This document shows, in pieces, positions 14,076 to 20,775 of a stretch of DNA of 22,221 bases. Both the position numbers and the translations under genes were made by a program. Source of the DNA: an uncultured Megasphaera sp. (GTDB taxonomy: Bacteria; Bacillota; Negativicutes; Veillonellales; Megasphaeraceae). Where the stretch lies: positions 1 to 22,221 of the forward strand of contig URLP01000013.1 in NCBI GenBank assembly GCA_900548635.1, given 5' to 3'. How positions within the stretch are numbered: the first letter of the stretch is position 1; every line of letters begins with the position of its first letter. A model generated the notes under the pieces. It was not told the DNA's origin and did not search any database. It saw only the letters and a list, made by a program, of their open reading frames with translations.

Positions 14076-15029
14076 CTAGTCATCGCCGACATCCTTTTCC
14101 AAGAAACGGCTGACAACGTGCATGTATTCGCTGCGGTCCGTCTGGATGCCGACAGCATGCGGTGAATCGGCAAAAATATAAATTTCTTTCTTCGGGCTGC
14201 GGCAGTTGTCATAAAGGCTCTTTGCCGTCTGGACAGGCACGAGGGCATCATCGCTGCCATGCAGGAAGAGGACAGGTATCTTGATCCGTTTGACGGCCTG
14301 CGCCGGTTCCAGGGAGGAAACAGTCTTGTGCGTATGATAGAACATGGCCGCCTGGAAGAAAGGATCCAAAAGATCATAGCTCAGGACGGCTCGTTGATCA
14401 CCGGACGCCTGCCACAATTTATCCCGGCCCATGTCGATGACATTGCCGTAGGAACTGTCGGCGACGACAAAGGAAAGGTCCTTGCCGTATTCACTGCCGG
14501 CATATAAGAGGGACATAGCAGCCCCCAGGGAAACGCCGTGCAGGCCGATGTGCATCTGTTCATCGCGGTTGCGCAGCCACTGGCACCACATGGCCAGGTC
14601 ATCGATTTCACGCATGCCCCATTCCGTATGTTCCCCTTCACTTTCGCCGTGGCCCCTCAAATCGATGAGCAGGATGTTGTAACCCATGCGGCGGTAGACT
14701 TCCATATAGGGCAGGCACATGGAACGGTTCTGATAGAGACCGTGGATGAGGATGACCGTCTTATGGGAATCATGGCGGTTCTCGATATACGTACCGCGCA
14801 GGATCGTCCCGTCCTGACCGTTGACCCGGACCGGTTCCCAGCCCCGTTCCTTTTCCCACTGCCGCACGGTCGAGACATCGCGGCTGTGGTTCTCGATACC
14901 CAGGAGCTGATCCCAGGGGGCGTTCGTGAACTCTTCATAAGCCATGTTGCCGATGTAGAAGCCAATACCGCCCAAGATGACAGCCAGACAAAACAGGAAG
15001 AGAAATAATCGTTTCAAAAATCGTTTCAT
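14076..15029 (-). CDS. Membrane-anchored alpha/beta hydrolase
   Basis: A 317-residue protein with an N-terminal hydrophobic segment (about residues 6-28) after KRFLKR, so probably anchored with the enzyme domain outside the cytoplasm. The hydrolase fold shows ILIHGLYQNRS (oxyanion region, 94-103), DLRGHGESEG, the nucleophile elbow HGVSLGAA with Ser167, LHGSDDALVP with an acidic residue at 260-261, and SPHAVG with His291. This is a complete catalytic triad, similar to uncharacterised YqkD-like hydrolases. It starts 6 bp after the dhaM stop, so it is probably the last gene of the dha operon, although its ribosome site is weak. No terminator separates it from the nrdJ promoter 30 bp further on. 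Substrate unknown. Confidence 0.85.
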   Translation of the reverse strand: MKRFLKRLFLFLFCLAVILGGIGFYIGNMAYEEFTNAPWDQLLGIENHSRDVSTVRQWEKERGWEPVRVNGQDGTILRGTYIENRHDSHKTVILIHGLYQNRSMCLPYMEVYRRMGYNILLIDLRGHGESEGEHTEWGMREIDDLAMWCQWLRNRDEQMHIGLHGVSLGAAMSLLYAGSEYGKDLSFVVADSSYGNVIDMGRDKLWQASGDQRAVLSYDLLDPFFQAAMFYHTHKTVSSLEPAQAVKRIKIPVLFLHGSDDALVPVQTAKSLYDNCRSPKKEIYIFADSPHAVGIQTDRSEYMHVVSRFLEKDVGDD

Positions 15030-15035
15030 CGTCTT

Positions 15036-15413
15036 CTACAACTTCCTGTCCCGGCCGGCTTCGACCTTTTCCTGCATGGCGTCGAGTTTCGTACCGCCTG
15101 CCGCTTCAATGGCAGCGATGACGGCGCCTTCGACGAAGGGGCAGTCCAGCAGTTTTATGTTTTTATCGTCCAGGCTTTCAGCGACCATTTCCGCCGTCAT
15201 GACGGCGCTGCCCATATCCATGATACAGGCCACGCCGTCGCCCTGATCAGCGGCTTCAACAGCAGCTGCAATCTTTTCGAAACTCGTCCCCAGACTGCCG
15301 TCTTCCAGACCGCCTGCCGCTTTGACAGGAGCATCGGGGGCCATCATCAGCGCCAATTCAGCCGCGCCTTCGGCCGCTTTCTGACTGTGTGAAATCAATA
15401 CAATCCCTACCAT
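15036..15413 (-). CDS. dhaM: PTS-dependent dihydroxyacetone kinase, phosphotransferase subunit DhaM
   Basis: A 125-residue EIIA-mannose-like domain that passes phosphate from HPr of the PTS to the ADP bound in DhaL. The phospho-accepting His9 lies in GIVLISHSQK, and ACIMDMGSAVMTAEM is the conserved second half of the fold. It is the short, single-domain form, unlike the longer Escherichia coli DhaM that is fused to HPr- and EI-like parts. GGAG lies 8 bp before the ATG. The gene follows dhaL by 22 bp and completes a dhaK-dhaL-dhaM set. It implies that the cell has EI and HPr elsewhere. Confidence 0.93.
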   Translation of the reverse strand: MVGIVLISHSQKAAEGAAELALMMAPDAPVKAAGGLEDGSLGTSFEKIAAAVEAADQGDGVACIMDMGSAVMTAEMVAESLDDKNIKLLDCPFVEGAVIAAIEAAGGTKLDAMQEKVEAGRDRKL

Positions 15414-15435
15414 TTATTTTCTCCATTCCTTGATT

Positions 15436-16065
15436 TCAGGCCATTTCTGCCAGGACCTGCAGTAAATAAAGGGACGACGTCGCACCGGGGTCCTGATGGC
15501 CCAGGCTGCGTTCGCCCAAATAGCTGGCACGGCCCTTGGTCGCAATAATGGTCTTCGTATATTCTACGCCCTTTTCCGCAGCATCTGCGGCATCCTGAAG
15601 GGCTTCTTTCAATGATTTGCCGGCAGCGACATCCGCCTGCAGAACCTTCAGGGCCGGGCAGAGGGCATCGAGCATCGTCTTTTCCCCTTCTGTCGCCTTG
15701 CCGCGCATCTTGATGCCGTCCACGGCCGCTTCCATGGCTTTGACGAAAGCCGGGCCGTCGAGTTCCGCAAGGCCTTTGCAGGCCATGCCGGCCTTCATGA
15801 AAGCCGTCCCGTAGAGCGGTCCCGAAGCGCCGCCGACCGTCGAGACGAGCTGCATGCCGACGCCCTTGAGAAGGGCGCCGATATCGCCGCCCGTAAGAGA
15901 AGGCAGCTTCTTTTCGACAGCCGCAAAACCACGGGCCAGGTTGATGCCGTGGTCGCCGTCGCCGATTTCGTTGTCGAGCTGCGTCAAATAGTCTTTTTCT
16001 GCTTCAATTTTCTTGGCCATCCCTTCGATGATGGCCGCCATCTGCTTCGTATCCAAAGAAATCAT
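15436..16065 (-). CDS. dhaL: Dihydroxyacetone kinase, ADP-binding subunit DhaL
   Basis: A 209-residue all-helical subunit that holds ADP/ATP-Mg and phosphorylates the dihydroxyacetone bound to DhaK. The magnesium site LDNEIGDGDHG lies at residues 30-40, as in the family, and GHQDPGATS near the C-terminus closes the nucleotide site. The ATG at 16065 begins right after AGAGGGG with no spacing, whereas a TTG three codons later has the AGGGG 9 bp before it, so the exact start is open; the ATG form (MISLDT) resembles known DhaL starts. It lies 6 bp after dhaK. Confidence 0.94.
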   Translation of the reverse strand: MISLDTKQMAAIIEGMAKKIEAEKDYLTQLDNEIGDGDHGINLARGFAAVEKKLPSLTGGDIGALLKGVGMQLVSTVGGASGPLYGTAFMKAGMACKGLAELDGPAFVKAMEAAVDGIKMRGKATEGEKTMLDALCPALKVLQADVAAGKSLKEALQDAADAAEKGVEYTKTIIATKGRASYLGERSLGHQDPGATSSLYLLQVLAEMA

Positions 16066-16071
16066 CCCCTC

Positions 16072-17061
16072 TTATTTTTTCCAGGCCAGTGTATCGGCCG
16101 CTGCGTCGTAGAGGCGCTTCATTTCGTCATCCAGGCGCAGGAGCGTAATCGAGAAGCCTGCCATTTCGATGGACGTCATGTAGTTGCCGACCATCGTGTC
16201 ATAGACGGCAACGCCCTGTTCTTTGAGGTAATCGTGGACGAAATTGTTGACGATGTACAATTCCATGAGCGGTGTGCCGCCCATGCCGTTGATGAGGACG
16301 ACGACTTCATGACCTTTGTAATCGAGATCTGCCAGGATCTGGTCGACGAGGAGCTTGGCAATTTCGTTGGCCGGGCGCATTTTTTCGCGGTGCGTCCCCG
16401 GTTCACCGTGGATGCCGATGCCGATTTCCATTTCATCGTCAGCCAGTTCAAAGCCCGGCTTGCCTGCTGCCGGGACCGTGCACGGTTCGATGGCCATGCC
16501 CATGGAGCGGACGTTGGCGATGACTTTTTCTGCGACAGCCTTGACTTCCGGCAGTTCTGCTCCTTCTTCTGCCTTGGCACCGGCAATCTTATGGACGAAA
16601 ATCGTACCGGCTACGCCTCGGCGGCCCGTCGTATAGAGGCTGTCGCGGACGGCGACGTCATCATTGACGACCACGTAATCCGCTTTGATATCTTCATCGG
16701 CGGCCATTTCGATGGCCATTTCAAAGTTCATGACATCACCGGTGTAATTCTTGACGATGCAGAGGACACCTTTATCCGTCGCGACGGCTTTGATGCCTTC
16801 CAGGACCTGGTCCGGCGTCGGCGACGTAAAGACCGTACCGGCAACGGCGCAGTCGAGCATCCCCGTGCCGACATAGCCGGCATGCGCCGGTTCATGACCG
16901 CTGCCGCCGCCGCTGACCAGAGCGACTTTGCCTTCCTTCTTATCCGCTCTGACGACAATCGTCCCGTAATCGAGCTTGCGCAACTTCTGCGGCGCCGCCT
17001 TGACCAGGCCCTGAATCATCTCTTCTTCGACATTGTTGACATCATTCAAAATCTTTTTCAT
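16072..17061 (-). CDS. dhaK: Dihydroxyacetone kinase, substrate-binding subunit DhaK
   Basis: A 329-residue subunit that binds dihydroxyacetone covalently as a hemiaminal. Counting from MKKILND, His56 (GGGSGHEPAH), Asp109 (NYTGDVMNF) and His218 (GIGIHGEPG) fall at exactly the numbers of the catalytic residues in E. coli DhaK, which supports this start. Two adjacent ATG codons are possible (17061 or 17064); AGGGG is better spaced for the second. First gene of dhaK-dhaL-dhaM-hydrolase. The pathway feeds dihydroxyacetone into glycolysis as DHAP with PEP as phosphate source. Confidence 0.95.
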   Translation of the reverse strand: MKKILNDVNNVEEEMIQGLVKAAPQKLRKLDYGTIVVRADKKEGKVALVSGGGSGHEPAHAGYVGTGMLDCAVAGTVFTSPTPDQVLEGIKAVATDKGVLCIVKNYTGDVMNFEMAIEMAADEDIKADYVVVNDDVAVRDSLYTTGRRGVAGTIFVHKIAGAKAEEGAELPEVKAVAEKVIANVRSMGMAIEPCTVPAAGKPGFELADDEMEIGIGIHGEPGTHREKMRPANEIAKLLVDQILADLDYKGHEVVVLINGMGGTPLMELYIVNNFVHDYLKEQGVAVYDTMVGNYMTSIEMAGFSITLLRLDDEMKRLYDAAADTLAWKK

Positions 17062-17108
17062 CATAACCCCTTCTTTCTGTATAGTTTGCAAGTAAAACGT
17101 ATGTTTTA

Positions 17109-17137
17109 AGTATAGCAAGAAAGAAAGGGAAAAGCAA
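17109..17137 (-). promoter_or_regulatory. Promoter of the dha operon
   Basis: TTGCTT (17132-17137), 17 bp, TATACT (17109-17114) on the minus strand, about 50 bp before dhaK. A small inverted sequence AAAAC-ATAC-GTTTT follows at 17095-17108 and could be an operator, but this is weak. Confidence 0.5.
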
Positions 17138-17185
17138 TAAAAGGGATTACCCACGAAGGCCTCTGCCGTCATGTAGTAATCCCTT
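17138..17185 (-). terminator. Terminator of lspA-rluD-pyrR
   Basis: The 10-bp stem AAGGGATTAC with GTAATCCCTT encloses a 25-base loop and is followed on the minus strand by TTTTATTGCTTTT. It lies beyond the palindromic repeat that follows pyrR. Confidence 0.6.
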
Positions 17186-17188
17186 GAT

Positions 17189-17310
17189 GCATATCGTTTG
17201 CCATGTTTCGTTTGCCGTTTGCCGTAATAAATCTTCGTGCCTGCGTGAACAGACCATTCTCGTATTTGCAGGAATTTTTCGACAAACGATACACGCCAAA
17301 CGAATCACGA
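17189..17310. repeat. Heptad palindromic intergenic repeat, copy 3
   Basis: Left arm 17189-17228 reads CGTTTGC-CATGTTT-CGTTTGC-CGTTTGC-CGTAAT. Right arm 17273-17310, reverse-complemented, reads CGTGATT-CGTTTGG-CGTGTAT-CGTTTGT-CGAAAAATT. The arms face each other across about 45 bp. It lies between a small hairpin after the pyrR stop codon and the terminator. Confidence 0.74.
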
Positions 17311-17332
17311 AAGGGGGCTGGCCGCTCCCTTT
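17311..17332 (-). other. Small hairpin directly after pyrR
   Basis: GAAAGGG and CCCTTTC enclose an 11-base GC-rich loop containing GGCC, directly after the pyrR stop codon. There is no T-run, so it may be a processing or stabilising hairpin rather than a terminator. Confidence 0.35.
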
Positions 17333-17866
17333 CTATACCCGTTCCCGCAAGATGACGCAATCCTGCTGGTCTGTTTCTTTTAGCTGTACGGCCACGTCTT
17401 CACGGCGCGATGTAGGTACGTTCTTACCGACGTAGTCGGCACGGATCGGCAGTTCCCGATGGCCCCGGTCGACGAGGACGGCTAATTCGATGAACTGCGG
17501 CCGGCCCAGTTCCATGATGGCATTGAGGGCCGAACGGACCGTGCGTCCTGTAAAGAGAACGTCATCGACGAGGATCACCGTCTTGCCGTCAGCATCGAAT
17601 TTCCCGGCATCGCTGACAGCAATGGGACTCTTGCGGCCGTCGTCGCGATAGGCCGAGATATCGAGGTCATAGACAGGCACGTCCCGGCCTTCAATGGCTG
17701 CCAGCTCCCGCCCCAGGCGCTGAGCCAGGGGCACGCCGCGTGTATGGATGCCGACGAGGACTGTCTTGTCGAGACCTTTATTGCGTTCAATGATTTCATG
17801 GGCAATGCGGCGGATCGCCCGGCCGATCGCCTTTTCATCCATGAGCAGTGTTTTTTCTTTCCACAT
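17333..17866 (-). CDS. pyrR: PyrR bifunctional regulator / uracil phosphoribosyltransferase
   Basis: A 177-residue PRTase-fold protein. In Firmicutes PyrR binds pyr mRNA in the presence of UMP to attenuate pyrimidine genes and also has uracil phosphoribosyltransferase activity. The PRPP loop VILVDDVLFTGRTV lies at residues 97-110, and the N-terminus MDEKAIGRAIRRIAHEIIERNKG matches Bacillus PyrR closely (shown here only in parts: IRRIAHEI, ERNKG). I prefer the ATG at 17866, with AGGTGG 8 bp before it; GTG codons at 17878 and 17875 are alternatives. The order lspA-rluD-pyrR is the same as in Bacillus (lsp-ylyB-pyrR). No PyrR-binding loop is seen in this window. Confidence 0.93.
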   Translation of the reverse strand: MWKEKTLLMDEKAIGRAIRRIAHEIIERNKGLDKTVLVGIHTRGVPLAQRLGRELAAIEGRDVPVYDLDISAYRDDGRKSPIAVSDAGKFDADGKTVILVDDVLFTGRTVRSALNAIMELGRPQFIELAVLVDRGHRELPIRADYVGKNVPTSRREDVAVQLKETDQQDCVILRERV

Positions 17867-17881
17867 GCGACTCACCACCTG

Positions 17882-18799
17882 TCAGTCCTTTTTTCCCGCC
17901 CGTTCCAGGCAGGCCATAAAATCCGCCGGCGCCGGTGCTTCAAAATGCATCGCTTTCCCCGTAATGGGATGGACCAGGTCGAGGCTGTGCGAATGAAGCG
18001 CCTGACCGTCAATGGGAAAATCGTCTTTCTTATAGCCGTATAAGGGGTCGTTGACGACAGGATGATGGATATAGGCCATATGGACGCGGATCTGATGAGT
18101 CCGCCCCGTTTCCAGTCTGCATTCGACCCAGGTATAGTCGCCATAGCGCTTGAGGACCCGGAAATGCGTCACCGCTTCGCGGCCGCCTTTAAAGGTGACG
18201 GCCATCTTGATGCGGTCTTTCGGATGGCGGCCGATGGGCGCGTCGATGACGCCCCGTTCTTCAGAAATATTGCCGTGCACTAAGGCCCAATACGTACGGT
18301 GCGCCGAATGTTCCTTGATCTGTGCTGCCAATCCCTTATGGGCTTCATCGGTTTTGGCAGCGACCATGACGCCGGACGTGTCCTTATCGAGGCGGTGGAC
18401 GATGCCCGGGCGGATGACGCCGTTGATGCCGGACAGTTCTCCCTTGCAGTGATAGAGCAGGGCGTTGACCAGGGTCCCGTCCGGATTGCCTGCCGCCGGG
18501 TGGACGACCATGCCCCGCGCCTTATTGATGACTATGATATCCTTATCTTCATAGACGACATCCAGAGGGATATCCTGCGGAACGACCTTATATTCTTCCT
18601 GTACTTCCAGTTTAGCCGTTATCTGGTCTCCTTCATTGAGGCGGTGGTTGGCCTTGGCCTTCTTGCCGTTGAGTGCAACTTCTTCGCGCTGGATAAGCTG
18701 CTGGGCGTAACTGCGTGAAATATTAAGAGCCGATGTCAAATAGACATCGAGCCGTTTTCCCTGTTCTGCTTCTGTGACAACTAATACTTTTTCTTCCAT
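17882..18799 (-). CDS. RluD-type large ribosomal RNA pseudouridine synthase
   Basis: A 305-residue RluA/RluD-family enzyme that isomerises uridines in 23S rRNA. An S4 RNA-binding domain occupies about residues 15-65 (RLDVYLTSALN, RSYAQQLI). The catalytic domain has HRLDKDTSGVM with Asp138 as catalytic aspartate, and later RTHQIRVHMAYIHHPVVND, the family's conserved C-terminal motif. GAGG lies 8 bp before the ATG, 10 bp after the lspA stop. The position between lspA and pyrR corresponds to Bacillus YlyB. Which uridines it modifies cannot be told. Confidence 0.92.
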   Translation of the reverse strand: MEEKVLVVTEAEQGKRLDVYLTSALNISRSYAQQLIQREEVALNGKKAKANHRLNEGDQITAKLEVQEEYKVVPQDIPLDVVYEDKDIIVINKARGMVVHPAAGNPDGTLVNALLYHCKGELSGINGVIRPGIVHRLDKDTSGVMVAAKTDEAHKGLAAQIKEHSAHRTYWALVHGNISEERGVIDAPIGRHPKDRIKMAVTFKGGREAVTHFRVLKRYGDYTWVECRLETGRTHQIRVHMAYIHHPVVNDPLYGYKKDDFPIDGQALHSHSLDLVHPITGKAMHFEAPAPADFMACLERAGKKD

Positions 18800-18809
18800 G
18801 TCTCTATCC

Positions 18810-19247
18810 TCATTTATCCGAAATATGGGTCCAACTATACCACAATAAAAGCATGACGCCGACGACGATGCCGATATCCGCTACATTGAACACGGGCCAG
18901 ATGCGAAAATCGAAGAAATCCGTCACAGCGCCGCGCAGTGTCCGGTCCAGGGCATTCCCCAACGCGCCGCCGAGCAGCATGCCCGTCCCGCCATAGACCC
19001 AGGGCGAATGAGGCAGCTTCTTGTGGAACAGTGCGTAAAGCAAAAAGAGAATCAGGGCAATGACCAGGAAAAGCCACTGCTGGTTCTCCAGGATACCGAA
19101 GGCAGCACCGCGGTTCAAAATATAAGTAATATGAAAAAATCCCGGAATGACCGGAATGGATTCATGAAGGACCATTTCCTGCTGTACAGCCATTTTCGTG
19201 AGCTGATCGACGAGGGTCACGGCCAGGGCAATGCCTAAAACATACAA
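18810..19247 (-). CDS. lspA: Lipoprotein signal peptidase (signal peptidase II)
   Basis: A 145-residue inner-membrane aspartic protease that cleaves signal peptides of prolipoproteins after lipidation. Four hydrophobic segments are seen at about 1-20, 58-75, 84-100 and 122-140. The two catalytic aspartates are Asp101 (GGALGNALDR) and Asp124 (FNVADIGI), and NRGAAFGIL is the conserved stretch of the family. The start is TTG at 19247 with AGGAGG 8 bp before it. First gene of lspA-rluD-pyrR, with its own promoter about 40-65 bp upstream. Confidence 0.95.
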   Translation of the reverse strand: MYVLGIALAVTLVDQLTKMAVQQEMVLHESIPVIPGFFHITYILNRGAAFGILENQQWLFLVIALILFLLYALFHKKLPHSPWVYGGTGMLLGGALGNALDRTLRGAVTDFFDFRIWPVFNVADIGIVVGVMLLLWYSWTHISDK

Positions 19248-19284
19248 AGCAAATTCCTCCTATGATGCATCTTACAGTCCTTTT

Positions 19285-19313
19285 ATCCTATCACAGAAGC
19301 GATGAAAATTCAA
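19285..19313 (-). promoter_or_regulatory. Promoter of lspA-rluD-pyrR
   Basis: TTGAAT (19308-19313), 17 bp, TAGGAT (19285-19290) on the minus strand. The -35 box begins directly next to repeat copy 4. Confidence 0.5.
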
Positions 19314-19317
19314 TGAT

Positions 19318-19355
19318 TTCGACAAACGACGAACGACAAACGCAAAACGCCGAAC
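19318..19355. repeat. Heptad intergenic repeat, copy 4 (single arm)
   Basis: On the minus strand it reads CGTTTTG-CGTTTGT-CGTTCGT-CGTTTGT-CGAAAT, the same 7-bp words and CGAAAT end as the other copies. Only one arm is present. It lies between the T-run of the ferredoxin terminator and the lspA promoter. Confidence 0.7.
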
Positions 19356-19403
19356 AAAAAAAGGCCCCGAATGATGGCCGAAGCCTTCATACGGGGACCC
19401 TTT
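19356..19403 (-). terminator. Terminator of the ferredoxin gene
   Basis: An imperfect stem, GGTCCCCG..ATGA..GGC with GCC..TCAT..CGGGGCC, with a TTCG loop is followed by seven T on the minus strand. It begins about 10 bp after the ferredoxin stop codon. Confidence 0.72.
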
Positions 19404-19413
19404 GCCGAAGCAA

Positions 19414-19578
19414 TTATTCAGCTGCAATTGCGCCTGTAGGACAAGCGGATTCGCAAGCACCGCAGTCGATGCAGGAATCAGTTACAACGTATTTCGTTTC
19501 GCCTTCTTCGATAGCACCGGTCGGGCAAGTGCTAGCGCAAGCGCCGCATTTTACGCATTCGTCAGAAATAACATGCAT
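19414..19578 (-). CDS. 2[4Fe-4S] ferredoxin, clostridial type
   Basis: A 54-residue low-potential electron carrier. Two clusters are coded by the motifs CVKCGACASTCP (Cys8, 11, 14, 18) and CIDCGACESACP (Cys36, 39, 42, 46), each CxxCxxCxxxCP, related by internal duplication. The protein is acidic, as usual for this type. The ATG at 19578 follows GGAGGTG by 7 bp; a TAA ends the frame at 19414. It is a single-gene unit with its own near-consensus promoter and terminator. In anaerobes such ferredoxins serve pyruvate:ferredoxin oxidoreductase, hydrogenase and electron-bifurcating enzymes; which partner applies here is not shown. Confidence 0.96.
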   Translation of the reverse strand: MHVISDECVKCGACASTCPTGAIEEGETKYVVTDSCIDCGACESACPTGAIAAE

Positions 19579-19631
19579 GGTTTTCACCTCCAAACATCAA
19601 GCCTTCGAGGGGATTCCCCTTCGTCTGTTTC

Positions 19632-19660
19632 ATTATTACACGAATAATAAAACTTGTCAA
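19632..19660 (-). promoter_or_regulatory. Promoter of the ferredoxin gene
   Basis: TTGACA (19655-19660), 17 bp, AATAAT (19632-19637) on the minus strand: strong. The transcript would begin near 19625 and carry at its very 5' end a short GGGG-AAT-CCCC hairpin (19606-19623). Confidence 0.75.
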
Positions 19661-19761
19661 TGAATACCGAATGAGTAAAGATATAGGTATTTCCTAGCTT
19701 TTTCAGATTTGCGGAAAATTTTTTCTCAAAATTTCTCCAAAATCATGAGTTTTAGATATAA

Positions 19762-19790
19762 AAAAAGCCGGCGAGGGGAGCCGGCTTTTT
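19762..19790 (-). terminator. Terminator of the candidate small RNA
   Basis: GCCGGC pairs with GCCGGC around a 7-base loop, extended by A-T pairs; seven T follow on the minus strand. The T-rich plus-strand side means it could also act in the other direction, but no plus-strand gene lies before it. Confidence 0.82.
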
Positions 19791-19914
19791 CTTTTTGCAA
19801 GATATCATCGGGGGAAGACAATATCTCAGCAGTTGAAGAAAATAAGATAGGGGTGTTCGAGGGGTATAATGAACAGCTTACTTCTTCAACGTCTCGTAGA
19901 TGATCTCTTCTACA
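19762..19914 (-). ncRNA. Candidate small RNA with C-rich loops
   Basis: The gap between the ferredoxin promoter and the response regulator holds no convincing protein gene. Read on the minus strand it gives a folded RNA ending in a strong terminator. Stem B pairs 19832-19840 plus 19843-19846 with 19877-19880 plus 19882-19890 (13 bp). Inside it, TGTTC/GAACA (19854-19858 with 19871-19875) forms an apical hairpin. Stem C pairs AGATAT (19800-19805) with ATATCT (19821-19826). Four C-runs remain unpaired: 19861-19864, 19850-19853, 19810-19814 and the terminator loop 19774-19777. Such loops resemble the UCCC motifs of Firmicute sRNAs (for example the Staphylococcus Rsa group), which pair with ribosome binding sites. 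A promoter lies at the right place. No RNA family was recognised; the call rests on structure and signals. Confidence 0.5.
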
Positions 19915-19920
19915 TCTACT

Positions 19921-19948
19921 ATAATAGCAGGTTCTGCAAAAAAGTAAA
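19921..19948 (-). promoter_or_regulatory. Promoter of the candidate small RNA
   Basis: TTTACT (19943-19948), 16 bp, TATTAT (19921-19926) on the minus strand; an overlapping TATAGT 3 bp downstream is an alternative -10. Start expected near 19911-19914. Confidence 0.4.
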
Positions 19949-19956
19949 TGGCCAAA

Positions 19957-19974
19957 GATTAAAATTAGATTAAA
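19957..19974. promoter_or_regulatory. Direct repeat, possible OmpR-family binding site
   Basis: GATTAAA occurs at 19957-19963 and 19968-19974, 11 bp apart, the spacing typical of OmpR/PhoB-type regulator sites. It lies about 43-60 bp before the expected start of the small RNA and about 120 bp before the response regulator gene. Confidence 0.35.
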
Positions 19975-20035
19975 TTTTTGCAATATTTTTGTGACAATGT
20001 CCGGGCCAGCAGTACAAAAAAGCCGACAGATACGT

Positions 20036-20041
20036 TATAAT
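20036..20041 (+). promoter_or_regulatory. -10 box of the two-component operon
   Basis: TATAAT lies 53 bp before the response regulator start. No good -35 box is present at 16-18 bp (TACAAA at best), which may mean an activated promoter. Confidence 0.35.
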
Positions 20042-20094
20042 AAGAAATATATGACCATGAGAGTGTACAAATTCTTTCAATGGGAGGTTGTTAT

Positions 20095-20775
20095 ATGAAT
20101 GAAAAAACACATATCCTGATTGTCGAAGACGAAAAACAAATCGCCCGCTTCCTGCAAATGGAATTGGAACACGAAGGCTATGCCTGCGGCATCGAATACA
20201 ACGGCGCAGCAGCACTGGACCGTATCGGCCAGGAACATTTTGATCTCATTCTCCTGGATATCATGCTGCCCGATATCGACGGCCTGACCATCTGTAAAAG
20301 GACGCGGGAATTATCGAACGTCCCGATTATGATGCTCTCTGCCAAGGACGATATCGAAACGAAAGTCTTCAGTCTGGATATCGGTGCCAACGACTATCTG
20401 ACCAAGCCCTTCAACAGCAAAGAACTCTTTGCCCGTATCCGCGTACTTCTGCGCGACCGTCAGCAGACGACAGATCCGAGGAATTTCCTCCAGCTCCGCG
20501 ACATCACGATTTTTCTCGACCGCCATGAAGTGATGAAGGGCAATAAGCGGATCAGCCTGACAAAAAAAGAATTCGAACTTCTGATCTATCTCGTCCGCAA
20601 CAAGAACATCGTCCTCTCGCGCTCGCGTATCGTCGAAGAAGTATGGGGCTATGATTACGTCGGCGACACGAATGTCATCGACGTCTATATCCGTTATCTG
20701 CGCAGCAAGCTGGGACCAGACGGACGCAAATATATCCGCACGGTCCGCGGAGTGGGCTATGTGGCAGAAGATTAA
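20095..20775 (+). CDS. OmpR-family two-component response regulator
   Basis: A 226-residue transcription regulator. The receiver domain (about 5-118) has the acidic pair Glu11-Asp12, the phospho-accepting Asp55 (LILLDIMLPDIDG), LSA near 84 and Lys in LTKPF. The C-terminal winged helix (about 130-225) shows LTKKEFELLIYLVRN and the ending YIRTVRGVGYVAED typical of OmpR/PhoB proteins. I chose the ATG at 20095, with GGGAGG 7 bp before it. The stop overlaps the kinase gene by 17 bp, so the pair is translated together. The closest known types look like ArlR/CssR-style regulators of Firmicutes, but the signal and regulon cannot be read from sequence. Confidence 0.93.
   Translation: MNEKTHILIVEDEKQIARFLQMELEHEGYACGIEYNGAAALDRIGQEHFDLILLDIMLPDIDGLTICKRTRELSNVPIMMLSAKDDIETKVFSLDIGANDYLTKPFNSKELFARIRVLLRDRQQTTDPRNFLQLRDITIFLDRHEVMKGNKRISLTKKEFELLIYLVRNKNIVLSRSRIVEEVWGYDYVGDTNVIDVYIRYLRSKLGPDGRKYIRTVRGVGYVAED

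Noticed and set aside
19726..19983. Open frames on both strands in the ferredoxin-regulator gap, and a 25-codon frame starting at a TTG near 19950
   Set aside because: They cross a terminator or promoter and have no ribosome site; the stems and C-rich loops of the candidate RNA explain the sequence better.
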